The notes below the pieces were generated by a model. That model had not been told where the DNA came from and did no database searches. It worked only from the letters and a program-made list of their open reading frames with translations. This document shows positions 1 to 13,210 of a stretch of DNA of 64,000 nt, piece by piece; position 1 is the stretch's first letter; each line of letters begins with the position of its first letter. The stretch covers positions 62,001 to 126,000 of the forward strand of contig CAMPDV010001423.1 in assembly GCA_946699065.1 (NCBI GenBank), read 5' to 3'. Both the position numbers and the translations under genes were made by a program. This DNA is from Loxodes magnus (lineage: Eukaryota; Ciliophora; Karyorelictea; Loxodida; Loxodidae).

Positions 1-760
1 GTCCTTAAAACACTTTATGAATCTGATATTCTTTATTTTTTTCAAAATAAGAAGAAAAAATATTGGTTATCCTTAATCAGCTGAAGGTAAGTTTTTCTAA
101 AGCAGTTGGAAAGAAGGATATTAGTATTTTGACAACTTTAAAAATGCTGAGGTATTCTATAATATTTAATTGGATAATTCAGAACAAAATAGTAATTTAA
201 AAGCATTTATTAGATATAATGTAAATTTAGCATTTTATACAAATGCAACTTAATTATTTCAAAGAAACACCTATTGCTAATATATACACTAATTAATTTC
301 AAAATATATATTAATTTCCAGGAATTAACTATATTAGATTAAATAAATCATATAGAAGAAAAATTATAAGAATACATAAGCTCAGAACCTAATCATTCAA
401 TTTCCGAAACTATCTTTAAGACTGTCATTATACTATTAATAACCCTCTTTGCATCTGTGGAGATTATGGTATTTTCGACCTTATAATGGAATGTAATTAT
501 TATTCAGATACAATATATGACTATAGTATAAAATTAGGAATTTTGAAATAAAACATTTGACTCTCTAAAAAAATGTACATAAATAAGTTTCCTAACAGTC
601 AAACAATATAGATAGATTTGCAAATAAAGCTATTTCGCAGATTGAAACTAGATAGAAGAATTAAGATGTTTAAATAGAAAAGAAAAAATAAATAAAAGAT
701 GATTAGATTAAAAAAAGCAATGAAAAGGAAGAGATGTGAAGAAATATTTTAAATTGAAAT
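1..760 (+). pseudogene. LINE ORF2 C-terminal fragment (degenerate)
   Basis: Remnant of the 3' half of a non-LTR retrotransposon ORF2, downstream of the reverse transcriptase. Read with TAA/TAG = Gln, positions about 437-515 give a Cys-rich motif CICGDYGIFDLIMECNYY. The same motif occurs in a better preserved copy near 8280-8350 (CICGESDKFQHIMDCNCY). Cys-Cys-His-Cys motifs at this place are known for ORF2 C-termini of LINE elements. Flanking sequence is too eroded for one continuous frame and the left end lies outside the window. The assignment rests on similarity between copies inside this window, not on a database match. Confidence 0.5.
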
Positions 761-1523
761 ATCTTTAACTGAAAGATGAAATTCTGACAATTAAAGATAA
801 CCAAAAATTTTTTTAGTTAAATTTTAAATTTAAGCCCAATTTATATATTTATCAACTATTTATTATTAATTAATTTCCATTTTCAGATTCAGATAGATAT
901 TAAATAAAAAATTATCTTAGCATCTTATCTCAATATATTTGAAATGAAAATAATTAAAAAATAGCAGCAAATGAACAAAATAAAGTTAATAAATAAAGGG
1001 AACAAAAAATTACATTCTAATAGTAAATTAAATATAATTAATTAGTTACTTATTGATAAATATTTTAATACATCACTTAAAATTATCTATTATCTATAAG
1101 ATTGTTTTCAATTATATATAGCTATATCAATTAATTACTATATAGTTTGGTTATAAAATGATGATGATTTTATTAATTGTGAAGATATAAATATTTAATA
1201 CAAAAATTGAAACAACTATACTTTTACTTTTATTTAATAATCATTTTATTTTTAATCTTTTATTAACTAAGCAGCAAACTAAAATCTAGCAAGTATTATT
1301 ATATGTTTTCTATCATATTGGATAAATAAAAATTCTCTTTATTTTTTAATTTTTATTAGAGTATTAAAATAATAATTAAAAGAACATCTAAATTTAGATT
1401 TTATTGAGTCATATTATCTTTAATATTTGTAATTTTAATTAGAATATGCTTTAAAATAGATTTAGTTGAATATCCATTTAATTTTTAATAAAAACTATTA
1501 AGTGAAAATGTTAAAAAGTTTCT
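761..1523. other. AT-rich intergenic sequence
   Basis: More than 80% A+T with homopolymer runs. Nothing could be recognised in any frame. It presumably contains the 3' flank of the LRR gene that ends at 1524. Confidence 0.5.
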
Positions 1524-3830
1524 TCAAAATCTTTGCCATCCCAATTCAATATCCTCTTCATCAGATTCAGTTTATTCTTCATTTTATAATTCAATGTGCA
1601 ACTTTTTAAATTTAAAGGTTATATAATTTACTCATAAAGTACTTATTTATGAGCAATCTTATAAAAATAATTATCTTAAATTATTCCAAATAGGGTATTT
1701 TAATCCTTTCTCATCTTTTAAAGGAAATCCTTGTTCTGTAATATTTTGATTATTAAATAGTTATAATTCTTTAAGATTAGCACAATTTTTTATAATTAAA
1801 GCAACATCTTCATTTCTTAAGTAAAATAATCTAAGTTTTAATGTTTTCAGTTTATCCAGTCTAACTATTTGTTTTATCACATCACTTATTTTTTATTCCT
1901 TTTCTAAGGAAGTTAAATATTCTATCAATGAATATCTATTATTAGTTATCTCATTTGCTTTGTTTGCTTCATTTACTTTGTTTGCTTAAGTAAAATCATA
2001 CCCCTTTAATATATTTTATTCTATTCATTCATATTAGCATACCGAAATGTTAACTTTCTTTAAATTAGAGCAGTTTTATAGTATAAAGCAGATAGTTTCA
2101 TCTGTTATTTGATATGAATCTCATATTGATATTTCCTCTAGTTTTGTTGAATAGATTCCTATTTATTTTAGCGTTTCATTACTTAATTGATCTAAATTTT
2201 AAACATTCAAAATTTTTAAGTTAGGAGCTTTTTAGAATAGTTAGTTAATAATATAATCTCTTATTACTGTACATCCAGCTAAAGAAATATGTTCTAACTT
2301 ATTAAATGTAAAAGGAATTAAATATTACTACTACTAGTAAATTTCTAGTCTTTCATTATCTAACTTTTCTTCCTCATACTCTTGGAAATTATTAAAAAAT
2401 ATTCATTTTATATTAGGAGCTTTTAAAAGCAATTACCCTAAAACTTACTCACTTTCTTCCTCTATTCCATAAAAAGAAATATCCTCTAGTTTAGTAAGTA
2501 ATTTATCCTAAACATTAATTTAGCTTAATAAAGAACTACTTTATTGCTAACTGTCAAACTAGTTTAAATATTGTTGTCAGTATATATTTCGAATATTAGG
2601 AACATTAGAAATAATTTACTTAAACACTTCTATTTAGAAGGTAGATTAGCTTCTAATATCCATATCATCAAGTTTGGTATATTCCCTAGAAAATAAATCT
2701 AATAATGATTGACTTGAGAAGTTAGTTATATCAATGGATAATCTTTGAAGATCGATTCTTTTTATTTTATCTATAATTTAATCCTATTAATCTCTAATTT
2801 GCTATAAGTCTATTGAAACTAGATTGGGACAGAAATCTAAAAACTAATCAATATGCTAATTATATTTAATTTCAATCTCTCTAAGTTATTTTCCTTTTAA
2901 TTTTAAATATTATATTACTATCCTGTCATTTAGAGATTAGCACTGTAATTTTAGCACTTCTATATTAAGTTTTAGACAGTAATCCATTAAAAATTAGCCT
3001 GTAATATCTAGATGATCAAACTCAATAACTCTTAAATTTATTAAATCTTTCAAGAACCATAAATTTGAGTCTCTTAACTTGATATGCAATATGCTTATTT
3101 CTACTAAACTTTACATATTAGATAGATTAGGTAAATCTAATTTCCTAACAGACCAACTTAATATTTTAATTCTTTCTAATTTAATGAGAGAAGAATTTAT
3201 CATTTTTTCTTTTCTCTGCTAGATAGATTAGTCAAGATTTTTCTAAATAAATTAGCGAAAACTTGGATAAAAACCTTATACATCTAGTCTGATTTCTTTA
3301 ACATCAGATGTGACTATTTACTTAAGCAACCATTTGATTTTTTATTTATTCTTTTGTTGATCCCCATAGATATTACTTATATCTAGTCTCTAAAAGTAAT
3401 AGTTGTATCAATAAAAGTATTTATTTACTTTCTATAAGTTAGCTATCTCTATTTAGTCTAAATGCAAAGCTATCTAATCTAGAATATATTTATTTCTTCA
3501 AAAGTTCTATTGTGCTTTTGAAGGATTTGCAATTTCTATTTCTAGCTGTTATTTCTTATTTTTCTATTCATTCTAAAAGCTAATTTCTTACTTATTTTAC
3601 TATTTAGCTTCCTATATGTTTTCTTCTTATTTTTATAGTTACTAAATTTCCTAATTTTATAAGGCTTACATTTCTTCCGTTGCTTAAATAATTTCAGCTT
3701 TTTACTCCAATTGAGTTTTAAATGTAAGGCAGTCTTAACTCAAATTATCCAAAGATTTTGATAGATACTTTTTCCTTTGCGGTAATGGTTTTTAGCATTT
3801 GGTACTTGAACTACTAGTATTTGCGTACAT
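1524..3830 (-). CDS. Leucine-rich repeat protein, paralogue A
   Basis: 768-residue protein starting at ATG 3828-3830, with start and TGA stop (1524-1526) in the same frame under TAA/TAG = Gln and TGA = Trp. Order: a short N-terminus with a decayed CxxC...CxxC element (only Cys12 and Cys34 of four remain), a Gln-rich coiled-coil-like stretch to about residue 100, then many irregular LRRs of the F-box/AMN1 type, and an acidic tail. In-frame TGA at codon 111 is shared with paralogue B. Codons 167 and 226 are TGG here and TGA in B. Near the C-terminus GFPLKDEKGLKYPIWNNL is shared with B and with the short gene at 34613. The final TGA could be read through, since the frame stays open into AT-rich sequence. 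LRR proteins bind other proteins; no specific role can be given. Confidence 0.8.
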
Positions 3831-5829
3831 ATTTAGGTGGTAAGTGATTAATAAAAGGAAATTATAAAATAAATGATTTACGTTGGTTATAAATGAAGAG
3901 AAAAGCAAACTTTATAAAATAATTTATTTATAATTAGCTTTTATAAAGTAAATCCTATATATATTATCACTATCAAATATAACAAAAAGGATTATACTCT
4001 TTTCGTAACTTTATTTGTTTATTTGAAGGATAAAAGTTAGATATTTTGGTTAATAAATATTTTATTTTAAAAATATAAAGCAAAAATGAATAATTATTTA
4101 TATACAAAAAAGAATTGAAAGTGGAATTAAAAATATCTACTGTTGTATATGTTTGCATGAGTTTTATATTTAAGAGCAAATCTTAAAATAAAATGGTAGT
4201 AACTATGAGTAATTATCTTAAACCCTTATAAGTTAAATTATATCTATAGAAGTTTTTATTTTTCATCCAACTTATAAAAAAAAGGTTCAATTAACTATTT
4301 GTTTGTTTTCATTTGTCTTAAATATTTATAGATATTTAAAACCAAAATAATATTAATTAAACCTAAAATTTTAAAATAAATTATTATTATAGAAGCATTT
4401 AAACAAGATACTATATGATAGCTTTATGAGTAAATAGCTTAGTTAACTCTTTATGAAGTTATAAAATTACTCTTTAGAGTATATAGTTGTATTTACAATT
4501 ATAACTAGCTACTGCTTTAAAATTTAAATATATTTAGAAAGATCTCTTTGATTCTTTTTATCGCAGCATAATTAATTTTTACTTTTGTAACTTGTTTAAG
4601 GAAAATTATTTTTATTATTATCAATTTCTTTATGCAAAATCTTCTATAAGAAGAAATCTATTATATAGAGCCTGAAGTTACAATAAATAGTGATAGACAT
4701 AAACTAAAATTATTAGCAATTCATACATGAAAATAAGCTGGACTGGAACAATAATACATAAAGAATTTGAATATCCATAAGCTTTTATATATCTCATGAA
4801 GAATATAAAGTCACAAAAGAAGCAAAAGATGAGACATTTATAAATATAAACTTTAAAAAATTAAACTGTTGCAGAGTTAAACTATAATCAATTATATATA
4901 TTACTATTAAAACTTTAAGACTAAAGATCTAATAGATTATCCCTATTTATTAAAAGTAAAGCATTTTATTTATTTCTCAAAGCAAATTTAAGCTAAAATT
5001 TATATTTAGAATAAACTTTAATTTATAAATTTTAGATAAATCTTAAAGCTTTCAACCTATTTATTATTTAACTGATTTATAGATAATTCTAGTTTTGGAT
5101 AATAGATATTTTTAAGAAAGAATAGCAAAGATATTAGAGAAGATCTAAAATAAAAAGATGTGAAGTATGATATTTAGCATCTATTAGTTTTGTTTAGGCT
5201 TTATAAATAATAATTTATCTAGTTGCTAAAGTCTAAACTTAGCTTAGATGAATATAAAAGAAGTAACTAGAAGAAAATAAAATATAAACTTATATGCATA
5301 TAACATTTATTTAGCACCTTTGATTTATACTACATAGTTAATTAAAATAGATTATTTAATTAATCTAGCTACTTAGATATTTAATTTATTCATATTGTTC
5401 ATATTAGACTATATTAAAATATTTAACATTATATATAAATAAATAGAAAGAATAATGTAGTAAGGTATTGAAGTTAATAAAGAGAAAGTAGTAAATGAAG
5501 ATTGTATGAGTTAGTATACTTAGTACATAAATGATAGTTTAATAAGTATTAAATGATTAGAATAATAATTTTAATATAATTATCATCACTAATTAATTTA
5601 AGTGTCAATATACAGAATTATTATACTCTAATTATAAATAAATTAGCTTTAATGGACATTCATTATTATCTATTATCCATCAAACTTTATTTATTTATCA
5701 AAGAGATAATTTTTTTACCTTTGTTAACTCTTTTTTATTATATACAAAAGAAAGGTTAAATAAAGAGAACTTTTTAAAAATTTCTAAGCGTTTAAAAAAT
5801 AAAATATTAGACTAGCTCAAAGTAGATAA
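3831..5829. other. AT-rich sequence with shared 5' flank of the LRR genes
   Basis: The first 130 bp (3835-3965) resemble the upstream flanks of the LRR copies at 25510-25695 and 15535-15724, so the duplication carried the promoter region with it. The rest is AT-rich. A 148-codon open stretch begins at 4727, but its length and composition are not beyond chance for this code and base composition. Confidence 0.45.
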
Positions 5830-6310
5830 ATTAATATTGCATATTATTGACAGAAATAAGTTTAATATATTTCTTCAAATGTTACCAAGAATTTTCAAAC
5901 TCATTAAGAAAGAATAAAAGTGAAAACCAATTCGTTGATTCATGAGAGAACTTTGTTTTTAACTCGTATTAAAATCTTACTTAATAATAGCTTGACAATT
6001 GTAACAAAAATTTTAATCTGGTTTACTAAATATTAAAGAAATTTAAGAGTAAATATCTCCCTATTTACAAGAATTCCAACTCTTTACGATTCAAAAAATT
6101 TAAGAAATTATGCAATAAATCCCTAATATAAAAGCAGCTGGTCCAGATGGTATAAAGGGAGAATTATTGAAGTATGGAGGTTATTATCTTACTTTGATTC
6201 TTTATTCTTTCTTGAATAATATGCTGAGGTTAGGTAAAATACCTCCTTTCTTATAGATGGAACCTAATCTAGGAAGATAAAATACAATAATGGAGTTATG
6301 TAAGGTAGCT
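5830..6310 (+). pseudogene. LINE ORF2 reverse transcriptase, N-terminal part
   Basis: Around 6121-6180 the plus strand encodes KAAGPDGIKGELLKYGG, the conserved 'K..GPD.I..E..K' block before the finger domain of non-LTR reverse transcriptases. The preceding Asn/Lys-rich sequence fits the linker between endonuclease and RT. The frame is lost a little downstream, before the YxDD catalytic motif, so this is an internal fragment. It is followed by an ORF1 copy on the opposite strand, showing that several insertions overlap here. Confidence 0.65.
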
Positions 6311-6639
6311 CACATAGTCTAGTGCTTGCTTTGCAGTACTATGATATTGTAATTAGACATTTAGAAAGTAAAAGTAACATAAAAGGATTCAAATGTAATA
6401 CTATTGACAGAAGCTTCGTTTGTAGAGTATGGGAAGTGGATTTAATTCTCCTATCCAAATTTGAAAAATTGATGCAGATTTTAAAAAAAAAGTTAAAGTT
6501 AAAAAGCTTTGTTAAAGCCTTAGTAGTCAGCCATCTGACCTATTCTATCAGCTTGTCTCCATTAGTTTTTCTTGAATTTCTACTAGACTTAGTTAGGCGG
6601 TGTAGCACTTCATTAGCGCACCATCCTTTAATATTCTGA

Positions 6640-7346
6640 ATAGTCTTCATCTTGCATGTAGCGTTCCTAACTATTTCTCCAAGGATTAAGATTTGAATTA
6701 AAGAATTTTTTCTATAAATTTTTCCGCTTTATGTTGGATATATCCTAAATAGTTTTCTAAAAATATCTTATTTATTCTTTCTTTAAATTTCGCTTAGTTA
6801 GTAGCAGTATTTTCATTGGTGTTATTTATTGCACACGTAGCATTTTATTCTTCTTTTAACCTATTATTCCTGTAACACTTATTTAATTTAAATTTACTAC
6901 TTATTTTAAATAAACGTTTACTGTTTATTTTAATTTGAGGCTTCATTTTCTATTTCCATAGGATCTGATTAATTCTGTTAAATCGAAAATGGTGTTACCT
7001 GAATTTATTATTAAATTTAAAGAATTCTTTGTTCCAGTTTGTTTTCTATTTCTTATGATGATTAATATTGTTTCTCAAGTAAAGACGTTATTAGTTTTTC
7101 TAATTTTTCTACTTTATCAGTGAGGTATCTATTTTTAAACATAAACTCTTTTAATGACTTAGATAGTATTTCTATTTGAGTTTGTGTCGGAAGTTTTTTT
7201 AGTTCTGGATTTCCAAGTGGTTAATGTTCGTCATATCAATCATATTTCTCACTTTCACTCATTGTAATTATTTCGCTTTTTTATTTTTTAGAGAATTTTC
7301 CTGTTTAAATATTTTGTTCAAAGTTCTGATTTTTCTTAGAAGCCAT
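6640..7346 (-). CDS. LINE ORF1 protein, copy a (coiled coil + zinc knuckle)
   Basis: Open from ATG 7344-7346 with TGA read as Trp. Order: basic N-terminus (MASKKNQNFEQN), a coiled coil in the first third (KVEKLEKLITSLLEKQ), a linker with the family motif DPMEIENE, and a CCHC-like zinc knuckle at 6804-6842 (CYVCNKQHQWKYC, spacing CX2CX3HX4C) whose Trp is TGA. Proteins of this type are nucleic-acid-binding ORF1 (Gag-like) products of LINE elements. The 3' boundary is uncertain because the frame runs into sequence also claimed by other element fragments. The frame is intact from start to knuckle, so this copy is either young or under selection. Confidence 0.6.
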
Positions 7347-7490
7347 TTGATATTATATTAAATAAAAAATAAAAAGTATTCGAATTAACTTAATTGAATA
7401 TTAATACTTCAAAATAATAAGTATTTAATTCTTAAAATAGAAACAAAAAGAAGTGAAGTTAAACTTAAAAATAAAAAACAACCCAATTAT
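7347..7490. other. 5' flank of ORF1 copy a
   Basis: AT-rich sequence between the ORF1 start on the minus strand and the ORF2 fragment on the plus strand; no motif recognised. Confidence 0.3.
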
Positions 7491-8740
7491 TTAGAAGTAA
7501 TAAGTAACATATTTAGGAATAATTTTTCATAAAAAAATAACCTAATTAATCACGCCAAATCGGCTTCAATTAATTATCTGTCTGCTATGAAGAAAGTTAA
7601 TATATATTTTCAAGGTATAAAAATGTAACACTTTGACATTTTAAGATTTTGTGCCGAATGTTCACGCTCCCTAAAGTAGAATATGGAGGAGAATTAATAC
7701 ATTGAGCAATCTAAAATGGAGATACTGGAGCAATTAATAAAATTGATTAAAGTATGAGATTAATAGCAAAGAAAGCCTTCTAAGCATCTGAAAACACTTT
7801 AATGAGTCTTGTTTTATAGAACTTAACTGAATACATTTAAACATACTATAACTTTGAGATTTTTTAGATTTTTTTATAAAATGCGATAAGAAAGTATTAG
7901 TCTTCCATAATCAGCAATAGGAACTCTCTTTATGAATAATTGATAGGAAGGATATTAATATAGATATTAATTAACAAGACTATCTGAATACTACGAAATT
8001 GAAAATAATAATTAGGAATATAATAGTAGCTTAATTACCTTTTCGAAATATGTAAAGAACTAGATTCAACATAATTTCTATAAAGTAACTTCGTAAAGAC
8101 ATAACAGCATTCTAACTCCAAAGACCTTCATAGAATAATTTTGTAATTAACGATTATTCCCAGAAATTACCTATCCGAAACTTAATAAATAAAAAGAAGA
8201 GAAATAATTAGCATATACAAACTAAAAACTTAAAGCTACAACTTTCGGAAAGATCTTCAAGACAGACATTATCTTATCGAGAATCCTCATTGTATTTGTG
8301 GAGAATCGGACAAATTCCAACATATTATGGATTGCAATTGTTACATAGATATAAGAGAATGGTTAATAACAAAGATTGAATAAGGCGATATAAGAAGATT
8401 AATAACCTATGATTAAAATAATATCCACTAATTCCCTTAAAAAAGATAGAATATATAGATTTACAAATAAAAATATTCCATAGAATACTACTCAAAAGGA
8501 GATTGGAATTATTCGAACTGGAAAAAAGATTAATAATTGAAAGTCTTGAATCTATGGAAGAGGAAGTAAAAGATCAAAGAAAGAGTGAAGAGAATGAGGA
8601 AGAAAACGAATAAAAAGAAGAGCTAAAAGAGCTGAAAGAGTAAGTGGAAGAATAGAACAAATAAATTGATAACTAAGATGATCCAGCCGGAGCATAAGAT
8701 GAAGATGAAAGCGGGAGATGAAAATCTTATTACTAGTTCT
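7491..8740 (+). pseudogene. LINE ORF2, RT thumb to C-terminus
   Basis: Encodes a conserved block, ILCRMFTLPKVEYGGELIHW, at about 7645-7710, equivalent to the 'YG.E.W' motif that follows the palm in non-LTR reverse transcriptases. The terminal Cys-rich motif is at about 8280-8350. A second copy at about 29640-29850 has NLCRLFTLPKVENRGKLMPW. In both copies the Trp residues (VTLWHF / VTPWYF and HW / PW) are TGA, so TGA was already Trp when the element was active. The C-terminal part after about 8520 is rich in Lys/Glu. The frame is not continuous throughout. Confidence 0.6.
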
Positions 8741-8799
8741 ATAGCATCTTTAATTGAAGGAAGTAATTCTAACACTTAATGTCACAAGACTATTTTAAT

Positions 8800-10260
8800 T
8801 TAGTTTAAGTTTAATATCAATAAATATTACAAAAACATCTTTTTCGTTCCGCATTGATCATTCATATACTATTCTTAGATTGAAGATTTATAGTTCACAT
8901 GATTTAACCTTTTTTGAAACCATATTAGTATTCACTTTCATCATTATGTAGATATCCTTACAATTGATACAAAATTCATGAATCTAACAATTTTTAAATC
9001 ATGATTCAATAAGGAGATTTGTCTATAGTTCATTGGGAACATTATCCTCCTTTTTTGTATATTAATATTATGTATTATTATTTCATCTCTTAAGTTATTA
9101 TTCTCTCTTAAATTATCTTAGCTATCATTTTGCAAGTTATTATATTAATTTTTTCCCACCAACTAAAATTGTTCCTACTTATATTTCATCAGGTCCTGCC
9201 ACTTTTCATTTCGCCAACTAGTTAATATTTTCTCAAATTTCATATTCTTTACCACTATTTGTCTCTTGTTTAAGAATTTAGTTGGTAATGTATTATCATC
9301 ATCTTCATATAACTACTATCATTCATCCCTGAAAATCTTAACATCTTCTTTTTATAAGGGTACTAATTAATTATTTTTTCTATTAAGCAAGCTTTTTAAT
9401 ATCTTCCACATTTCTATCAGGTTTCCTTTATTAAAATTGTCCATAAATAGGTTAAGTTGGTTTCATTTATCTTTTTTCTGGATTAAATGGATTCTTGTCT
9501 TCCTCTTTGGTATTTTTATATTTCTCATTTTATTTATTTTCATTTCTTCGTTGTTATTTATCCTTTATTTTAATTGTTTGCTGCATTTTCATAAAATTTT
9601 ATTACTCTACTTTTTTGTTTCTGAGTATTTATATTTTTTAAAGTTTTATGTTTTAACTGTTCCACATACCATTTTAATTCCTTCTTACATCCTTTTCTTT
9701 CATCATTTATAGGTCTACGTACCGTTTAGATTATAAATTTCTTCTTTTTAGATATTTTCTTATATAAATCTTTAAATTTTTCTTAGATCTCTGTTTTCTT
9801 TAATACTAGGTAATTTATTTTTGCTATCTTTTACGGTTTTTATTACTTATTTATCTATCTTTACCTATAAAATACCAAGTCTATGGTCTATATTAAGTAT
9901 GAGTAATAAAAATAACTTTTTATCACCATTTCTCTCATTATCTCTTCAATTGAAAAGTATTCTATTTTATACTAATTGTTTTAGTGAATAAAAGTATCTA
10001 TTTCAATTGTGTCTAGGCATATTAAATTATTCTGTTCAATGAACTGAAGCATTTTCTTTCCAGCTGAGTTTGTTTTCTTTGGTAATCATTTCTCTATGTG
10101 CGCATTTAAATCTTCTATGATAATTGCATTATAAATATGGATATATTGTTGCAAATAATATAAAGATTGGTAAAACTGGATAGAACTAGTATTTATTTTC
10201 TATTTTAGAAGTAAATTAAGTATTCATGAGATAAAAGGATCACATTTAGAAAATTGAGTT
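8800..10260 (-). pseudogene. LINE ORF2, endonuclease and RT N-terminal part
   Basis: On the minus strand, at about 10080-10130, the sequence IIIEDLNAH resembles the catalytic 'GDFNAH' strand of APE-type endonucleases, followed by NSAGKKMLQFIEQNN, the usual next block. Further on, near 9020-9200, come VAGPDEI and NYRQISLLNHDLKI, RT blocks before and within the fingers. Together these give the N-terminal two thirds of ORF2. It lies downstream of, and in the same orientation as, ORF1 copy b (10600-11468), so the two are probably one 5' part of a LINE whose 3' part is missing. Several frame changes occur. Confidence 0.65.
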
Positions 10261-10599
10261 TTTTAATTATTTCTTTAAATAACCTAAAAGTATTTCTACA
10301 AGTATATTTTTTAAATAAAAACTTTTCATTTTTAAAGTATTTTATTACACTATTTAATTTTTATTTATTTAGTCAAATCTAAATCTTGTAAATAGAAAGT
10401 GTATCAAACTTGTTCTTCTACTTATGAACTTATACTTTAAGATTATTTTTATTTTCTTATAAAATCCTTTGACAGATACATAAAATAAGTGATTTGCTTA
10501 ATTTAAATATAAAGATTTTAATAGTATAAATTTGGCTTTTATAGATTAATTTTAAAATGGCATATTCCACAAGATTAATTAGAATAGAACACAGTGAAA

Positions 10600-11468
10600 C
10601 TTACATAAAAACAATTTATAAAAGAAATTAATTTCCGTTAATTGCGCTAATAATAATAATAATAATATACTTAAAGTTAGTAGAGTTTTGCATTCTCTGG
10701 AATTGCAACCAGTTCCTGCGGACAGTTTTTTTAACGTGGGTGTGATCCATGACCTTTTTATTAAGTGGAAGGTTACCACTGCAACCGTTCAAGTGGTCTT
10801 GCAAAAAGCTTTTATTTGTAGATCCCTGTTGGAGTTATTCATATTTTATTGAGTTGTTTCCATGTTCTTTTCTGCTCTTATTCGTTTATTTTCTTTCATT
10901 ATCAACAGTTTTTTAAAATATGTTGATTTGATTTGCAACATCAACAAAGTTTGTATTATTGTCTTTATTTCGTTCTTTTTTATGTTAATTTATTTTCTAT
11001 ATTTTCTAATCTTTTAATGAAACTTGTAGCAATCATTTCTTTTTCTGGATTCAATTCTATTGGTATTTTTTCTATTTCCATTTTTGTGTCGTATTTAAAA
11101 TTTTATTATGATTAAGTTCAGAGTTATTCTTCCGTTATTAATTTGCTACAAATAAGTTATCTTCTAAGTATTAGTAATTCGTTGTTCTAATCTTCTATGT
11201 TACTCATTAGTTCCCGTATTTTTTCGCCTAAGTTGTAAGTTGTTTCTTCATAATTTGAGATTACTTTTTACATTTGATCTAATTAAATTTAAAGTTTTTG
11301 ATTAGTTTCGTTTTTAGGTTAACTTATCTCTATTTATCCTACCATAACTTTACCTTCTGAAGAAGAGCTTGACTCCTCCTATTGTTATTATTTTTTCTAA
11401 ATTTCTTTTGCCGCTTTTCTCTTTAGGTTTCTAAGTTAATTTTTTGAGAGTCGAAGAGATTAATCCAT
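10600..11468 (-). CDS. LINE ORF1 protein, copy b (coiled coil + CCHC knuckle)
   Basis: Open from ATG 11466-11468 when TGA is Trp; start and knuckle share one frame. Order: MDQSLRLSKNQ basic start, Ser/Glu stretch, coiled coil (about residues 60-115, ELMSNIEDQNNELLILRRQL), family motif KMEIEKIPIE, then a perfect CX2CX4HX4C knuckle CWCCKSNQHILKNC at 10905-10946 with Trp encoded by TGA. A basic tail GHGSHPRQKNC follows. The tail resembles that of copy f at 21220-21290. It stands about 340 bp upstream of an ORF2 fragment in the same orientation, the normal ORF1-ORF2 order. The C-terminal end is uncertain. A (TTA)n microsatellite lies at about 10648-10672. Confidence 0.65.
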
Positions 11469-11599
11469 TTTTTTTCCTACAATTATTTAATTGCGCTAAT
11501 ATAAATAAGTTATTGCTTTATAAAGTATTTCTTTAAATGAGATTCTGATCAAAGGAATTATTATTTTATCTTGTAAATAAAAAATAATAATAATGAATG

Positions 11600-11850
11600 A
11601 GATTATATAGTGTGTAACACCTCCCTTGTGAGTCTAATTTTCTATAGGGCCGTAATAGGAATGCTTTCTAAGAGACCTTAGTATCTGGCATTTTTCATCA
11701 ATATTTTCACTTGATGTTTCTCCAGAATTTTCTTCTCTTGACTCCTACCAAGATTCTTGCTCAGTTCTTCGCCCATGGTTACTTCCTGGTTCCAGAATTT
11801 AAATAAATCTAAGTTGGAGGATTATTCCTCTCTATTTATTAATTTTTATA
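11600..11850 (-). repeat. LINE-derived 3'-end repeat, copy 1
   Basis: Member of a dispersed family, also seen at 26570-26900, 26918-27160 and, more distantly, 19400-19690 and 28218-28600. Shared words on the minus strand are CCAGGAAGTA, CTGAGCAAGAATCTTGG and the terminal GGTGTTACACACTATATAAT, the last also at 19655-19680. The segment is GC-richer than its surroundings and stays open (TEQESWQE is shared with the 26570 copy), so it looks like the 3' end of a coding element. Confidence 0.5.
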
Positions 11851-13210
11851 TATATAATATCACAATATAAGTTATAATCTATTATTCATTTTTTTAATTC
11901 TCTAATTAGCACTCCATTCCTCTTTAAATTCAAAACTTTTAACTTAAAAAATAAAGAAAATTTTAAGCCAAAAAAAGTTAAAATAAACTTAAAAACTAAA
12001 AAGATATTTAAACTTAAAATGTAGCTTAATTATTTAGCACATCAATATGGAAATAAAAGTATATAAAATAATTTAATTAGAAAAAATGATTTACAATAAT
12101 AAAAAAATTAGATATAATTAATATTTAGCAGTTCTAATTTAGTTATATTAATAATCTATTATTATTACTAATTAATTCTTATAACTTTAAAATTTCCTTA
12201 GTACAGACTAGCACTTAGAATTATTTTAGTATTATTATTTTAAAGTAAAAGTAAATATTAAAGATTATTATATATCTAAACTTAAAATTATATGGTTTAT
12301 ATTCTTAAGTTAGAAACTAATTTATTAATAAAACTAAAAAGTTATATATTAAAGTATAACTATTTGGGAAATGTTATTATTGTAATTCAAGAGATAAATA
12401 TATAGTAATTCAAGCTAGTAATTAATAATAAACTTAAATAAAGCAGAAAGTTAAACCTAATGAAGTAATGAAATCAAAGTTTTAATTCAAACAAATAGAA
12501 TATTGAAGAAACTTAAAATAATAGGTTAAATATTTAAAATTCTTAAATAAATTTCTTGCTATTATCAAACAAATAATATTCATTTAAAATTAATTAAAAT
12601 AAGCTTACATTGAATAAGTTGCTAAGGAAAAAAAGGCAAAATACATTTTCAAAAGTTATAAAGGAAGGGAATTATGATTGTTTATTGAAAATTTATTATT
12701 TATTCAACAATAACTCTTTTTAGTTCAAATAAAAGCTTAATAAAGATAAAAAAAGCAAATAATTAAAATTATTTAAACTTAGTCGGAATTTGAGCAAACA
12801 ATATATTTTTAACTACTTTATTTTTAAAATTAATGAATAAATTAAAAAAAATTCTAAAATAATAATTATTTAAAATCAATAAATACTTAATAATATAATA
12901 TCTGGAGTGAAAAAAAAACTTTATCTACTATAAAATTAGATTTAGTATTAAAACTTACATTTTATATATAATATATTGTTGAGTAGAAATTACAAAGCAT
13001 TGGAATATTTAAAATAATGATAATATTAAAAATAGTTTAATTAGATTATTAATTCCTTATAATTAAAGTTTCATTAGTTATTAACAATTCAGATAGATTA
13101 GCAAATTATGTAATTTATTTGCTTTATAATAGTTTATTTATTTATGAAAATTATATGCTAAAGGCTTTAATAATTTAAAGCACAATTAATCATTTTTTTC
13201 TTAATTAATT
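11851..13210. other. AT-rich intergenic sequence
   Basis: Nothing recognised; no GC-richer island, no conserved frame. Confidence 0.5.

Noticed and set aside
4727-5170. 148-codon frame with TAA/TAG as Gln
   Set aside because: With a single stop codon and this base composition, such lengths arise by chance; no homologous or repeated feature in the window supports it.
6322-6639. 105-codon standard-code ORF on the plus strand
   Set aside because: It lacks any RT motif although it follows the RT fragment, and the minus strand is also open there as the tail of ORF1 copy a. No evidence favours it as a gene.
9437-9712. 91-codon standard-code ORF, very hydrophobic, plus strand
   Set aside because: It is antisense to the ORF2 endonuclease/RT fragment on the minus strand; Phe/Leu/Ile richness is the shadow of Lys/Asn-rich coding.
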